A DNA stretch of 51,654 nt from UBA5336 sp039034035 (GCA_039034035.1 JBCCBN010000002.1:1-51654), one strand, 5' to 3'; shown: positions 17,389-27,837, numbered from the stretch's first letter. Translations and numbers: made by a program. Notes: generated from the letters alone by a model not told the origin.

Positions 17389-18951
17389 ATGGTCAACCGG
17401 ATCACCACGTTCGCCTTTGAAGGCATCGAAGCAAAACCCGTGGACGTGCAGGTCCACATCATGGGCGGCCAGCCGACGATGCAGATTGTCGGCCTGCCCA
17501 GCAAGGCGGTCGCCGAGAGCCGGGATCGGATCCAATGCGCGTTCTCCGCCATGGGGCTGGCCCTGCCGCCAAAGCGGGTGGTGGTCAATCTCGCGCCAGC
17601 TGATCTGCCCAAGGACGGCAGCCACTATGACGTGGCCATCGCCCTTGCTATGCTCGTCGCCATCGGCGTTTTGCCCAGCGACGCCCTGGATGGCTATGCC
17701 GCCATGGGCGAGCTGTCGCTGGATGGCGAATTGGCCGAAACCATCGGCGTTCTTCCCGCCGCCATGGCAGCCGAAGCCCTCGGCCTGCGCCTGATCTGCC
17801 CGGCAGCGTGCGGATCGGAAGCGGCCTGGGCTGGGAATGGGGCGATTGCTGCGCCCTCGCTGATCGGCCTGGTCAATCACTTTACGGGCCGGTCCGTGCT
17901 CGCCCCGCCCAAGACCGCTGACCTCGAAGATGCGCCAAAGGGGCCAGACCTGCGGGATGTGAAAGGCCAGGAGGGGGCCAAGCGCGTCCTCGAAATCGCC
18001 GCGGCCGGGGGCCATAATCTGGTCTTTTGCGGCCCGCCCGGGTCCGGCAAGTCCATGCTCGCCCAGAGACTGCCGGGCCTGTTACCACCGCTTACGGCGC
18101 CGGAACTGCTTGAGGTCAGCCAGATCCAGTCGGTTGCCGGCCTTCTTGAACGGGGGCGCCTGTCGCGCCAGCGGCCTTTCCGTGCGCCCCATCACAGTGC
18201 CTCCATGGCCGCTCTAATTGGCGGCGGCATCAAGGCCAAGCCCGGCGAAGTGTCCCTCGCCCATCACGGTGTCCTGTTCCTCGACGAACTGCCCGAGTTT
18301 CCCGGCCAGGTGCTCGACAGCCTGCGCCAGCCCCTGGAAAGCGGCGAGGCGGTGGTCGCGCGCGCCAATCGCCATGTCCGCTACCCCGCGCGGTTCCAGC
18401 TTGTGGGCGCCATGAACCCGTGCAAGTGCGGCGGCGGGCCCGGCGACAATGCCTGCCGGCGCGCCCCCCAATGCGCGCTCGACTACCAGGCGCGCCTGTC
18501 AGGCCCGTTCATGGACCGGATCGACCTGTTCTACGATACACCGCCCGTCACCGCGACCGATCTCGCCCTGCCATCGTCCAGCGAGGGGTCGGCCGATGTT
18601 GCCGAGCGGGTCGCCCAGGCGCGGGCGGTCCAATCCAACCGTTTCGAGGCGGCGGTGGAGGATGGACGCCGGCCCCTCAATGCCGATGCACCGGTTGCCG
18701 ATCTCGACCACATCGCGGCGCCAGACGAGAAAGGCGCCGCGCTCCTGTCTGAAGCAACCCAGACATTCTCGCTGACCGCGCGGGGCTATCATCGGGTGCT
18801 GAAAGTCGCCCGCACCATCGCAGACCTTGAAGGCCAGACAGCCGTCTCGCGCGTCCACATCGCGGAGGCCCTTTCCTATCGCCGCAGGCTGCCGACCGAA
18901 AACCCCGCCGGCGCCCTGGCTGGACGCGGCCAGAAACGACCCGTCCGATGA
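17389..18951 (+). CDS. YifB/ComM-family Mg-chelatase-like AAA ATPase
   Basis: A 520-residue protein with the three ComM parts: an N-terminal ChlI-type domain (GGQPTMQIVGLPSKAVAESR, VVVNLAPADLPKDGSHYD), the AAA core with Walker A GPPGSGKSM and Walker B GVLFLDELPEF, and a C-terminal domain with the cysteine cluster CKCGG...NACRRAPQC and the RGYHRVLKVARTIADL helix. ComM in Vibrio is a branch-migration helicase used in transformation; a similar role here is inferred. The ATG at 17389 fits the family N-terminus; 17308 is an alternative. It ends in an ATGA overlap with the kinase gene. Confidence 0.93.
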   Translation: MVNRITTFAFEGIEAKPVDVQVHIMGGQPTMQIVGLPSKAVAESRDRIQCAFSAMGLALPPKRVVVNLAPADLPKDGSHYDVAIALAMLVAIGVLPSDALDGYAAMGELSLDGELAETIGVLPAAMAAEALGLRLICPAACGSEAAWAGNGAIAAPSLIGLVNHFTGRSVLAPPKTADLEDAPKGPDLRDVKGQEGAKRVLEIAAAGGHNLVFCGPPGSGKSMLAQRLPGLLPPLTAPELLEVSQIQSVAGLLERGRLSRQRPFRAPHHSASMAALIGGGIKAKPGEVSLAHHGVLFLDELPEFPGQVLDSLRQPLESGEAVVARANRHVRYPARFQLVGAMNPCKCGGGPGDNACRRAPQCALDYQARLSGPFMDRIDLFYDTPPVTATDLALPSSSEGSADVAERVAQARAVQSNRFEAAVEDGRRPLNADAPVADLDHIAAPDEKGAALLSEATQTFSLTARGYHRVLKVARTIADLEGQTAVSRVHIAEALSYRRRLPTENPAGALAGRGQKRPVR

Positions 18952-20504
18952 CGGCAGTCACCCCCATCTCCAGCCCAGGCTCCGGCCCTCGTAACAACGC
19001 CCGATTAAGACGTGCGTGTCACACAGGGGCCATGACAGGCCGCGACCCCGACCCCCGCCCCGAGCAGACCTTTCTCGCAACCGCGAGCCACGAGATCCGC
19101 ACCCCCCTCAACGGCATTCTCGGGACAGCCTCTCTGCTGCTCGAGACCGAGCTGTCCCCAGCCCAGCGGGATTATGTGAACACGATCCGTTCGTCGGGGG
19201 CCCGCCTGCTCGATCTGCTCAATAGTGTACTCGATCATGCCCGCCTCGATGCCGGCGCGATAGATGTGGAGCACGCCCCCTTCTGCCCGGTCGGTCTCGC
19301 CCGCGAGGTCACCGAATTACTCGCCCCGCGCGCCCATGCCGCCAGTCTGGACCTGGCCGCCCGCGCCCTGTCGCTGCCCATGCCCACCATGGTTGGCGAT
19401 GCCGGTCGCCTGCGTCAGATCCTCTTCAACCTGGTTGGCAATGCGCTGAAATTCACCGCGCGCGGCGGCGTCCTGGTCGACGTTTCCGTCCGGCCGGGCG
19501 GTGTGCAGTACTCCATCACCGATACGGGGCCAGGCATCGCCGCCGCAGACCGCGACAGCCTGTTCGAAGCGTTTCGGCAGTCAAGCACCGCAGACGCCCA
19601 GAATGATGGCGGCGTGGGCCTGGGCCTGTCCATCGTCAACCGCCTCACCGATCTCCTCGGTGGCCGCATCTGGGTCACCGGCGAAACCGGCTGGGGCACC
19701 GCCTTCCACGTGTTCATCCCGATGGCTGTGGCCGATCTTCCACCCAGCCATGACCTGCCATCGCTGGGGTTGCGGGTCGGGATGATCGGATTGCCGCCCG
19801 CCACTGGACTGGGCGCAGCCGCTTCACTGGCCGCAGCCGATTGTGTGCCCATCCAGATCGATCCGGGCGCGCCGGCCCGCGCGGGTCTCGATGTGCAACT
19901 CATCGGTGCGGAAACGGCGCCCAATCTCATCGCCCGCCATGCCAGCGCCCATCCCAGCCTCGTGGTGCTCCGGCCCGAAGACCGCGGCGCCATCGGCAAG
20001 TTCCGCTCGCTCGGATGCCGGGGCTGGCTCGTGCGGCCCCTGCGCAGCACCTCCACCGTGGAACGGGTTTACCTCGCCCATGCCGGTCGGCCCGAGGCCG
20101 ACGAACCCGTCATCGAGACCGGTTCCGGCCAGGTCCTCATCGCCGACGATAATCCGGTGAATGCAATGATTGCGCGCCGTGCCTTGGAATCGGCCGGATT
20201 CGCAATCACGGTCGCCTCCACCGGCGCCGAAGCTGTAGAGACGGCGGAGCTGGTCAAGCCGGACCTGGTGCTGATGGATTTGCGCATGCCTGTGATGGAC
20301 GGATTTGAAGCCACGCGCCGCTTGCGCGCCGCCGCCTATCGCGGACCCATCATCGCGGTATCGGCCGAGGTGAACCCCGATGTCGAGCGCCAGGCGCGTG
20401 CGGCGGGTGCTGACCTGGTCGCCGCCAAGCCGATCGACCCCGAAACCCTGCGCCAGATCGCGGCGCGCTGGACGGCGCACCCGCCGAAGGCGCGAGCCTC
20501 ATGA
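18948..20504 (+). CDS. hybrid histidine kinase without N-terminal sensor
   Basis: A 518-residue protein. HisKA begins almost at the N-terminus with ATASHEIRTPLNGILG (His48). The HATPase shows the N box NLVGNALKFT, G1 DTGPGI and G2 GVGLGLSI. Residues about 265-375 look like a degenerate receiver without a phospho-Asp. A true receiver starts near 394 (DD 400-401, Asp444 in LMDLRMPVMDGFEA, Lys494). No membrane or PAS domain is visible, so the input must come through a partner. The ATG at 18948 overlaps the yifB stop (ATGA); an ATG at 19032 is the alternative. Its own stop overlaps the ampG start in the same way. Confidence 0.9.
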   Translation: MTAVTPISSPGSGPRNNARLRRACHTGAMTGRDPDPRPEQTFLATASHEIRTPLNGILGTASLLLETELSPAQRDYVNTIRSSGARLLDLLNSVLDHARLDAGAIDVEHAPFCPVGLAREVTELLAPRAHAASLDLAARALSLPMPTMVGDAGRLRQILFNLVGNALKFTARGGVLVDVSVRPGGVQYSITDTGPGIAAADRDSLFEAFRQSSTADAQNDGGVGLGLSIVNRLTDLLGGRIWVTGETGWGTAFHVFIPMAVADLPPSHDLPSLGLRVGMIGLPPATGLGAAASLAAADCVPIQIDPGAPARAGLDVQLIGAETAPNLIARHASAHPSLVVLRPEDRGAIGKFRSLGCRGWLVRPLRSTSTVERVYLAHAGRPEADEPVIETGSGQVLIADDNPVNAMIARRALESAGFAITVASTGAEAVETAELVKPDLVLMDLRMPVMDGFEATRRLRAAAYRGPIIAVSAEVNPDVERQARAAGADLVAAKPIDPETLRQIAARWTAHPPKARAS

Positions 20505-22270
20505 CGCTGGAGGGATCGGCCAGTCAACATCGCCAGGCGTTGACGGAGGCGCTCGGCGCCTTCCGGCAACCGAAAATGGCGATGATGCTGGTACTTGGCT
20601 TTGCGGCCGGCCTGCCATTCCTGCTCTATTTCAGCGTCCTGTCGGTCTGGCTCGAACGTAGTGATGTGGAAGAGGCCCTGATTGGCTTTTTCTCCTTCTT
20701 CGGCCTTGCCTATTCGTTCAAGTTTCTCTGGGCACCGGTCCTCGACCGGTTCGACCCGCCCGGGCTCACCCGGATTTTCGGCCGGCGCCGCGCCTGGATT
20801 TTCGTGGCCCAGATCGGTCTTGCGCTCGCCATGATCGGCATGGGGTTCACCGACCCCACCACCAGCCTGGCCGCCACCGCCCTTTTCTCCTTCCTGATCG
20901 CCTTTAGTTCAGCGTCCCAGGATATCGGTATCGACGCCTGGCGGATCGAGGCGGCCCGCAATGATGACGAACAGGCCAGCCTCGCCGCCGCCTACCAATA
21001 TGGCTACAAGGTCGGCATGGTGATTTCGGGCGGTGTCGCCCTGATGATCGCAGACGGGGCGGGCTTCCCGCTGGCCTATTGGGCCATGGCCGCGATCATG
21101 GCGCTCAGCGCGCTGGTTTTCGCGGTGTGGGACCGGGCAGGAGGTGTGCGAGCGGCTGGCGCTGCAGGCGTGATGTTGCTGCTGGTCGGGGCGGCCTCTG
21201 CCTTTGGCGGCTTTGCTGGGGTGATCGCCGATGCCAGCCTCGGGCAATGGGCCCTGCGCGGTCTGGAATATGGGTTCTATGGCGGCGCCTTGCTGGCCGC
21301 CGGCCTGTTAATCGCCGCCCTTTCAACCGCCCTGCGCGACCGGCCCGAGGGCGCGGAATTCTCCCTCGCGGGTCTCGGCACCGGGATCGGTTTTGCCGCT
21401 ATCCTCTTCGTCGCGATCGCGGCGGCCTGTGCAGCGATCGCGACGCTGGTGTCTGCCGGGGCGGCGGAGGTCGGCATCGTGCCGTCCCGGTCGCAGATCG
21501 CCCAGGCGGCGGTATATCTGGCGATCACCCCCCTCCTATTGAGCGCCCTGGCCATCCCGGCAATCCGCCGATTACCGGCGACATCGCCCAGGCTCAGTTC
21601 GCCGGCATTCGGCCCATTCCTCGACTTTTTCTGGCGCCATGGCTGGATCGCCCTGCTGATCCTGCTTTTTGTCTCCTCATATCGGCTCAGCGATATCGTG
21701 ATGGGGATCATGGCCAAGCCGGCCTATAGCAATATGGGCTATTCGCCGGCCGAAATCGGCATTGTCAGCGGGACTTATGGCCCCTGGATCATCTTCGTCG
21801 GCGTTGCGCTGGCCGGCGTTTCAGCCTTGTCGCTGGGTTTGCGAACCTCGCTGGTCATCGGCGCGGTGGTGTCGATCCTGGGCAATCTCACCTTTGCCTG
21901 GCTGGTCAATCAGTCTCCCGACACGCTGGTCCCGCTGTTCGTGGCGGTCACCGCCGACAATATCGCCGGCGGGTATGCCGGCACCATCTTTGTCGCCTTC
22001 ATGTCGACCCTGGTGAACAAATCCTTCGCCGGCCCCCAGTATGCGATTTTCAGCTCCACCTTTTCGCTTGGCCCCAAGCTGGTGGCGGGAACATCCGGCG
22101 TGATGGTGGAGGCCTATGGCTACACCCAGTTCTTCATCATCGCCGGTGCGCTCGGCCTGCCCGCAGTGATCCTGTCCCTGTTCGCTGCTGCCATGCGGCC
22201 AGACCGGGACGGCGCGCCGCCAACCCCGGCCCCTGCGTCCGCCGACCCCGGCACTGCCGCACCATCCTGA
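20501..22270 (+). CDS. AmpG-family muropeptide MFS transporter
   Basis: A 589-residue polytopic membrane protein with about 14 hydrophobic segments. The AmpG marks are visible: GFAAGLPFLLYFSVLSVWL, FSFFGLAYSFKFLWAPVLDR, FSSASQDIGIDAWRIEA and the C-terminal half with DIVMGIMAKPAYSNMGY. AmpG imports anhydro-muropeptides from the periplasm for cell-wall recycling and can feed beta-lactamase induction. The loops between TM6 and TM8 are longer than in the E. coli protein. ATGA overlap with the upstream kinase gene suggests coupled translation and shared control. Confidence 0.9.
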   Translation: MTLEGSASQHRQALTEALGAFRQPKMAMMLVLGFAAGLPFLLYFSVLSVWLERSDVEEALIGFFSFFGLAYSFKFLWAPVLDRFDPPGLTRIFGRRRAWIFVAQIGLALAMIGMGFTDPTTSLAATALFSFLIAFSSASQDIGIDAWRIEAARNDDEQASLAAAYQYGYKVGMVISGGVALMIADGAGFPLAYWAMAAIMALSALVFAVWDRAGGVRAAGAAGVMLLLVGAASAFGGFAGVIADASLGQWALRGLEYGFYGGALLAAGLLIAALSTALRDRPEGAEFSLAGLGTGIGFAAILFVAIAAACAAIATLVSAGAAEVGIVPSRSQIAQAAVYLAITPLLLSALAIPAIRRLPATSPRLSSPAFGPFLDFFWRHGWIALLILLFVSSYRLSDIVMGIMAKPAYSNMGYSPAEIGIVSGTYGPWIIFVGVALAGVSALSLGLRTSLVIGAVVSILGNLTFAWLVNQSPDTLVPLFVAVTADNIAGGYAGTIFVAFMSTLVNKSFAGPQYAIFSSTFSLGPKLVAGTSGVMVEAYGYTQFFIIAGALGLPAVILSLFAAAMRPDRDGAPPTPAPASADPGTAAPS

Positions 22271-22422
22271 GCACGCCCTGGCGCACCTGAAGCCCGTCGC
22301 CCTGAAGCCGGCCGGGGGGCCATCTAAAGCCGGCCTGGCCCATCCGAAGCCCGCCGCATCGCGTCTGTACCGGCCAGACCACCGCAAGCCCCCAGCTCAC
22401 CGGCCCTCAACTCACCCGGCCC

Positions 22423-24693
22423 TCATCGCGCCTCATCGACATTATACGCCGCCACCGTTGCCAGCGTCACGATATCGGCCACGGTCGCGCCCAGCGATGC
22501 AATCTGAACCGGCTTTTCAAACCCGAGCACCATCGGCCCGATCACGGTCGCCCCACCCATCGCATCCAGCAGTTTCGTCGAAATCGAGGCCGAGTGCACC
22601 GCTGGCATGATCAGCACATTCGCCCGCCCGGTCAGGCGCGAGAATGGATAGGCCAGCTTGTGGTTCGGGTTCAGGGCCACATCGGCGGCAAGGTCGCCCT
22701 CATATTCGAAATCGATATCGTCCCGCTCATCGAGAATAGCGACCGCATCGCGCACCTTCTCGATCCGGTCGCCCATCGGGTTGCCGAACGTGGAGTAGGA
22801 CAGCAGTGCCACCCGCGGCGTAAAGCCGAGCGAACGCACCCCGCGCGCAGCCTCGATCGCAATGGCGGCAATCTCGTCAGCATCGGGCAGTTCCACAACG
22901 CTGGTATCGGCGATGAACACGGTCAGCCCCCGGCTGATCACCATCGACATGCCGATTACGGGCTGGCCGGGCAGGGCATCCAGTACCAGCGTCGCATCGT
23001 TTAGCGCCACATTATAATTCCGGGTGACCCCGGTCACCATGCCGTCGGCGTCGCCCAGGGCCAGCATACAGGCGCCGAACACGTTGCGATCCTGGTTCAC
23101 CAGCCGTTGCGCATCGCGCTTGAGATAACCGTCCCGTTGCAGGCGGGCATAGAGATAGTCGGTATAGTCCGGGTTCCGGTCCGAAACCCGGGCGTTCACG
23201 ATCTCCAGCGCACCTTCGGGCACCCCCATCTGTTTCATCGTTGACTGCACCCGGTCCTGCCGTCCGATCAAGATCGGCTTGCCCAGCCCCTGATTTTTGA
23301 ACGACCAGGCCGCCCGAACCACCGATGGCTCCTCGCCCTCGGCAAACACGATACGCTTGTTCATCGGGCGAACCGCGCTTTGCAGGCCCTGCATGAACGA
23401 GGCGGTGGGGTCCTGGCGCCGGGCCAGCGCGCGGCGGTAGGCATCGACATCCTCGATCGGCTTACGGGCAATGCCGGTGTCCATCGCGGCCTGGGCCACA
23501 AAAGGCGGGATGAACGAGATGAGGCGCGGGTCGAACGGGGTGGGGATGATATATTCCGGCCCGAATTGCGGCCGCTGGCCATGATAGGCGGCTGCCACTT
23601 CATCGGGCACATCCTCCCGGGCCAGTTGCGCCAGAGCTTCTGCGGCGGCCACTTTCATCTCTTCATTGATGCCCCGCGCCCGCACATCCAGCGCCCCGCG
23701 GAAGATATACGGAAAGCCCAGCACATTGTTCACCTGGTTGGGATAGTCCGACCGGCCCGTGGCAATGATCGCGTCGTCGCGCACCTGCTTGATCTCTTCA
23801 GGCGTGATTTCGGGGTCGGGATTGGCCATGGCGAAGATGATCGGCTTGGCGGCCATGGATTTCACCATCGCCTTGTCCACCGCCCCTTTCACCGACAGGC
23901 CCAGGAAACAGTCCGCTCCGTCCATGGCTTCGGCCAGGGTTCGCTTGGCGGTCTTCACCGCGAAGGCGGATTTGAACTGGTCCATCTTCTCGGTGCGGCC
24001 TTCATAGATCACGCCGCGGCTATCGCACATCAGGATGTTTTCGCGTTGCACGCCCAGGTGCGCGATCAGGCCCGCACAAGAGAGGCCCGCCGCGCCGGCG
24101 CCCGAAATCGCTACTGTCAGGTCCTTCATCTCCCGGCCGGTGATCGCGCAGGCATTGATGACGCCAGCGGCCGCGATGATGGCGGTGCCGTGCTGGTCGT
24201 CATGGAATACCGGGATGTCCAATTCTTCGCGCAGCCGGCTTTCGATCAGGAAACAGTCCGGCGCGCCAATGTCTTCCAGGTTGATGCCCCCGAATGTCTC
24301 GCCAATATTGCGCACGGTCCGGCAGAAATCATCCGCGTCCTTAGTGTCCACTTCGATGTCGATGGAATCCACATCGGCAAAGCGTTTGAACAAGACCGAT
24401 TTGCCCTCCATCACCGGCTTGGAGGCCATCGCGCCCAGGTCGCCGAGGCCCAGAATGGCCGTGCCATTGGAGATGACGGCCACCATGTTGCCCTTGGCGG
24501 TGTAGTCATAGGCGGCGTCGGCATCCTCCGCGATCGCCTTTACCGGCACAGCCACGCCCGGGCTGTAGGCCAGCGACAGGTCGCGTTGGGTCGCCATCGG
24601 CTTGGTCGGCGTGACCGACAGCTTCCCGGCCGGCGTTTGCGAATGGAATTCAAGCGCTTCCTGGTCGGTGAAGCTCGGGCGTTTCGGTGTCAT
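22423..24693 (-). CDS. maeB: NADP-dependent malic enzyme fused to phosphotransacetylase-like domain
   Basis: MaeB decarboxylates malate to pyruvate with NADP. The 756-residue protein has the two-part MaeB layout. The malic-enzyme half shows LAYSPGVAVPVKAIAEDADA, ILGLGDLGAMASKPVMEGK, the metal site FHDDQHGTAIIAAAGVINA and the nucleotide fold AISGAGAAGLSCAGLIAHLG. A C-terminal PTA-like domain (about 430-750, e.g. RIVFAEGEEPSVVRAAWSFK, NVLIMPAVHSASISTKLL) is usually regulatory and binds acetyl-CoA. It is divergent from mutS across about 200 bases. Pyruvate made by the mct-meh-lyase module would connect to the same node. Confidence 0.96.
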   Translation of the reverse strand: MTPKRPSFTDQEALEFHSQTPAGKLSVTPTKPMATQRDLSLAYSPGVAVPVKAIAEDADAAYDYTAKGNMVAVISNGTAILGLGDLGAMASKPVMEGKSVLFKRFADVDSIDIEVDTKDADDFCRTVRNIGETFGGINLEDIGAPDCFLIESRLREELDIPVFHDDQHGTAIIAAAGVINACAITGREMKDLTVAISGAGAAGLSCAGLIAHLGVQRENILMCDSRGVIYEGRTEKMDQFKSAFAVKTAKRTLAEAMDGADCFLGLSVKGAVDKAMVKSMAAKPIIFAMANPDPEITPEEIKQVRDDAIIATGRSDYPNQVNNVLGFPYIFRGALDVRARGINEEMKVAAAEALAQLAREDVPDEVAAAYHGQRPQFGPEYIIPTPFDPRLISFIPPFVAQAAMDTGIARKPIEDVDAYRRALARRQDPTASFMQGLQSAVRPMNKRIVFAEGEEPSVVRAAWSFKNQGLGKPILIGRQDRVQSTMKQMGVPEGALEIVNARVSDRNPDYTDYLYARLQRDGYLKRDAQRLVNQDRNVFGACMLALGDADGMVTGVTRNYNVALNDATLVLDALPGQPVIGMSMVISRGLTVFIADTSVVELPDADEIAAIAIEAARGVRSLGFTPRVALLSYSTFGNPMGDRIEKVRDAVAILDERDDIDFEYEGDLAADVALNPNHKLAYPFSRLTGRANVLIMPAVHSASISTKLLDAMGGATVIGPMVLGFEKPVQIASLGATVADIVTLATVAAYNVDEAR

Positions 24694-24894
24694 GCTGGTA
24701 GGTCCCGCTGGGGGTTGGATGCGAAAGATCGGCGACCTTATTCACCTCTTGAAGCGGTCACAACCCTTTGGGGAATGACCGTCATCAGGCAAGGGCGGGC
24801 CAGCCGGTTATCGCGAGGATGCAGGCACGTGACCGCCCGCCCATACCCCGCCAAATGGGTTGCGCTTTGCCGCTTGACGCGCCACCCAAGGGGC

Positions 24895-27687
24895 ATGGCT
24901 GAGCCCGGTTCACAGACGATTCGGCAGGACCCATCTGCCGCCGCCCCATCCACAGGGCCGGCAGACCCCGAACAGCCGCCAAGAGCGGCCAAGACGCCCA
25001 CGCCCTTCATGGTCCAATACCTTGAGATCAAGGCCCGCCACCCCGGCGCGCTCCTGTTCTTCCGCATGGGCGATTTCTACGAATTGTTCTTCCAGGACGC
25101 CGTGGACGCCGCCGCCATCCTCGACATCACCCTCACCGCACGGGGCGAGCATCAGGGCGCCCCGATCCCCATGGCTGGTGTGCCCTACCATGCCGCCGAA
25201 GCCTATCTCGCCCGGCTGATCAAATCGGGCCGCACCGTCGCGGTCTGCGAGCAGATGGAGACCCCGGCAGAGGCGAAGAAGCGCGGCTCGAAGGCCGTCG
25301 TCGCCCGCGATATCGTCCGCATTGTCACCCCCGGCACGCTCACCGAGGACACCTTGCTGCCCGCCCGCCAGGGCCAGTGTCTGGCCGCGGTCGCCTTCGC
25401 CCGGGGCGGCGCCGAAGCCGCCATCGCCGCGGCCGACGTGTCCACCGGCCGGTTCGAACTCATCGCCTGCACGCCCGACACGCTGGCCGACCAGCTATCG
25501 GCCCTGCCAGTCCGCGAATGGTTGCTCACTGAAACCGGGAGCCAGCGTCCCGGCATGCCCGCGCTGCAAGCCGCCATCGCCGCTCCCCTCACCCAACGGC
25601 CCGACCGCACCGCGACCCCCGCCAAGGGCGAAACCCTCCTGAAAGACGCGCTCGGCGTCGCCGCGCTAGATGCCTACGGAACCCTGTCGCGCGCCGAACT
25701 CGCCGCCACAGCGCTCCTGCTCGACTATGTGCTGCTTACCCAAGCTGGCGCCGACATCCGGCTCGATCCCCCGATCCGCCGCGCCAATGGCACCGCGCTC
25801 GCCATTGATCCGGCCACCCGCGCCAGCCTCGAAATCGACCGCTCCCTTGCCGGCGAGCGCGCCGGCTCCCTGCTCGCCACCATTGATTGCACGCTCACCG
25901 CTTCGGGCGCCCGGATGCTTGCCGCTCGCCTGTCCGAACCCTCTCGCGAGGCCAGCGAGATCACCGCCCGGCTCGACGCAGTGGGCTGGTTCACCACCCG
26001 CCCGCATATCCGCGCCGATGTCCGCGGCCACCTCAAGACCGTGCCCGACCTCGAGCGCGCCCGCACCCGGCTTCGGCTCGGCCGCGGCGGTCCGCGAGAC
26101 CTTGCCGCCATCGCCGCCGCGCTCCAGGGCGCCGATGCTGCCGTCGCCGCCATGGCTGAACCGATGGACGGTGCCCCCGTCCAGCTTGCCAGCGCCATGG
26201 CCGAGCTGACCCTGGCAGACCACCCCGAACCCGCTGCCCTCGCCGCAGACCTGGCGCGCGCCCTCGCCGCTGACCTTCCATTGCTCGCCCGTGATGGCGG
26301 CTTCATCGCGCCCGGTTGGGATGCCGCGCTGGATGAGACTCGCGCCCTGCGCGACGATTCCCGCCAGATCATTGCCGGGCTCGAACGCAGCTACGCCGAA
26401 GAAACTGGAATTTCCGGGCTCCGCATCAAATACAACAATGTGCTCGGCTACTTCATCGACGTGGCCGCCCGCGCTGCGGACCCGCTCATGGCCGCTCCGC
26501 TGAACGCTAAATTCATCCACCGCCAGACCCTCGCCAAGAATGTCCGCTTCACCACCGAAGAGCTGCAAGCTCTGGCCGGCCGCATCTCCCGCGCCGAGGA
26601 CGAAGCCAAGGGCCGCGAGCGCGCGCTCTATGACGGCTTCCTCGCCCGCATCGAGACCCTGGAAGCCCCCCTCCGCCGCGCAGCCGATGCCCTCGCGACC
26701 CTCGACGTGGCCAGCGCGCTTGGCGAATGGGCCGAGACCGCCGGCGCCGTCCGTCCAGAACTGGCCGACACGCCGGTGATCGAAGCGGAAGGGCTCCGCC
26801 ACCCGGTCGTCGAAGCGGCCCTGCGCGCGTCTGGCGAAGGGTTCACCGCCAATGACCTAACCCTCGATGCCAGCGGTCTGGCCGGCCCCCGGCTGTCGTT
26901 GATCACCGGTCCCAACATGGCCGGCAAATCCACTTTCCTGCGCCAGGCCATGCTGGCCATAATCCTCGCCCAGGCCGGCAGTTTCGTGCCCGCGCGCCGC
27001 TTCCGTTTCGGCCTGGCAGATCGGATATTCTCCCGTGTCGGCGCGTCCGATGACCTCGCCCGGGGCCGCTCAACCTTCATGGTCGAAATGGTGGAAACCG
27101 CCACCATTCTCAGCCAGGCCACGGACCAGAGCGTGGTCATCCTCGACGAAGTGGGCCGCGGCACCTCCACCTTTGATGGCCTTGCCATCGCGTGGGCTGC
27201 GGTTGAGCATCTCCACGATACCAATCGCTGCCGCGCCTTGTTCGCGACCCATTATCACGAACTCACCGATCTCGCGGCCCGGCTCAAACATGCTGCCAAT
27301 GCTTCGCTCCGGGCCCGCGAATGGAAGGGCGACCTGATCTTCCTGCACGAGGTCCAGCCCGGTCCGGCCGACAAATCCTACGGCGTCCAGGTCGCCCGGC
27401 TGGCCGGCTTGCCCAAGCGGGCCGTGGCCCGGGCCGCCGAAATTCTCGCAAAGCTGGAAGCCGATGGCGGCGGGGCAGGCCAGGCGGGCGGCGCGCTGCC
27501 CCTGTTCGCCACCGCACGAGACCCCGATCCGGGCGCCAGTCTGGCGGCATCAGAGCCGGCCAGCGCCCCAGCCTCCGAACCCAGCGCCGCCGAGCGCCTG
27601 CTCGAAACCATCGACCCCGACACCCTCACCCCCCGAGAAGCCCTCGACCTGATCTACCAGCTCAAGAGCCCCCCAAAGAAAGCCTGA
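24895..27687 (+). CDS. mutS: DNA mismatch repair protein MutS
   Basis: A 930-residue ATPase that recognises mismatches and starts repair with MutL. Domain I holds the mismatch wedge FRMGDFYELF (near residue 57). The connector, lever and clamp domains follow. The ATPase has Walker A GPNMAGKST (about 672), RSTFMVEMVETATIL, Walker B VILDEVGRGTSTFDG and the FATHYHELTDL switch. The C-terminus carries a QxLF-like clamp-binding motif (GALPLFAT) and the dimerisation helix. The start at 24895 (AGGGG close upstream) gives a ~40-residue Pro/Ala-rich lead. The frame is open for 505 more codons upstream, but those codons are antisense to maeB. Confidence 0.96.
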   Translation: MAEPGSQTIRQDPSAAAPSTGPADPEQPPRAAKTPTPFMVQYLEIKARHPGALLFFRMGDFYELFFQDAVDAAAILDITLTARGEHQGAPIPMAGVPYHAAEAYLARLIKSGRTVAVCEQMETPAEAKKRGSKAVVARDIVRIVTPGTLTEDTLLPARQGQCLAAVAFARGGAEAAIAAADVSTGRFELIACTPDTLADQLSALPVREWLLTETGSQRPGMPALQAAIAAPLTQRPDRTATPAKGETLLKDALGVAALDAYGTLSRAELAATALLLDYVLLTQAGADIRLDPPIRRANGTALAIDPATRASLEIDRSLAGERAGSLLATIDCTLTASGARMLAARLSEPSREASEITARLDAVGWFTTRPHIRADVRGHLKTVPDLERARTRLRLGRGGPRDLAAIAAALQGADAAVAAMAEPMDGAPVQLASAMAELTLADHPEPAALAADLARALAADLPLLARDGGFIAPGWDAALDETRALRDDSRQIIAGLERSYAEETGISGLRIKYNNVLGYFIDVAARAADPLMAAPLNAKFIHRQTLAKNVRFTTEELQALAGRISRAEDEAKGRERALYDGFLARIETLEAPLRRAADALATLDVASALGEWAETAGAVRPELADTPVIEAEGLRHPVVEAALRASGEGFTANDLTLDASGLAGPRLSLITGPNMAGKSTFLRQAMLAIILAQAGSFVPARRFRFGLADRIFSRVGASDDLARGRSTFMVEMVETATILSQATDQSVVILDEVGRGTSTFDGLAIAWAAVEHLHDTNRCRALFATHYHELTDLAARLKHAANASLRAREWKGDLIFLHEVQPGPADKSYGVQVARLAGLPKRAVARAAEILAKLEADGGGAGQAGGALPLFATARDPDPGASLAASEPASAPASEPSAAERLLETIDPDTLTPREALDLIYQLKSPPKKA

Positions 27688-27837
27688 CCCCAACCGGCAA
27701 CCGCCCGCCGCCCGGCTGCGGTGGGCAAAAACCAACCTATCCAACACCCCCCAAGCGCCCCTCACGCCACCAGGCACCCGCCCACCAACTAGCCCCTGCG
27801 CAGCTCACCCCCAGAGGGCGCAGCCGATCTGCCGCGA

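Noticed and set aside
22271..22422. Repeated CCTGAAGCC and CACCGGCCCTCA words after ampG
   Set aside because: Short, imperfect and GC-rich; no consistent unit length, so not called a repeat.
23380..24894. 505-codon in-frame extension upstream of mutS
   Set aside because: It is entirely antisense to the well-conserved maeB, is His/Arg/Gly-rich and matches no domain. It reflects the GC-rich antisense frame.
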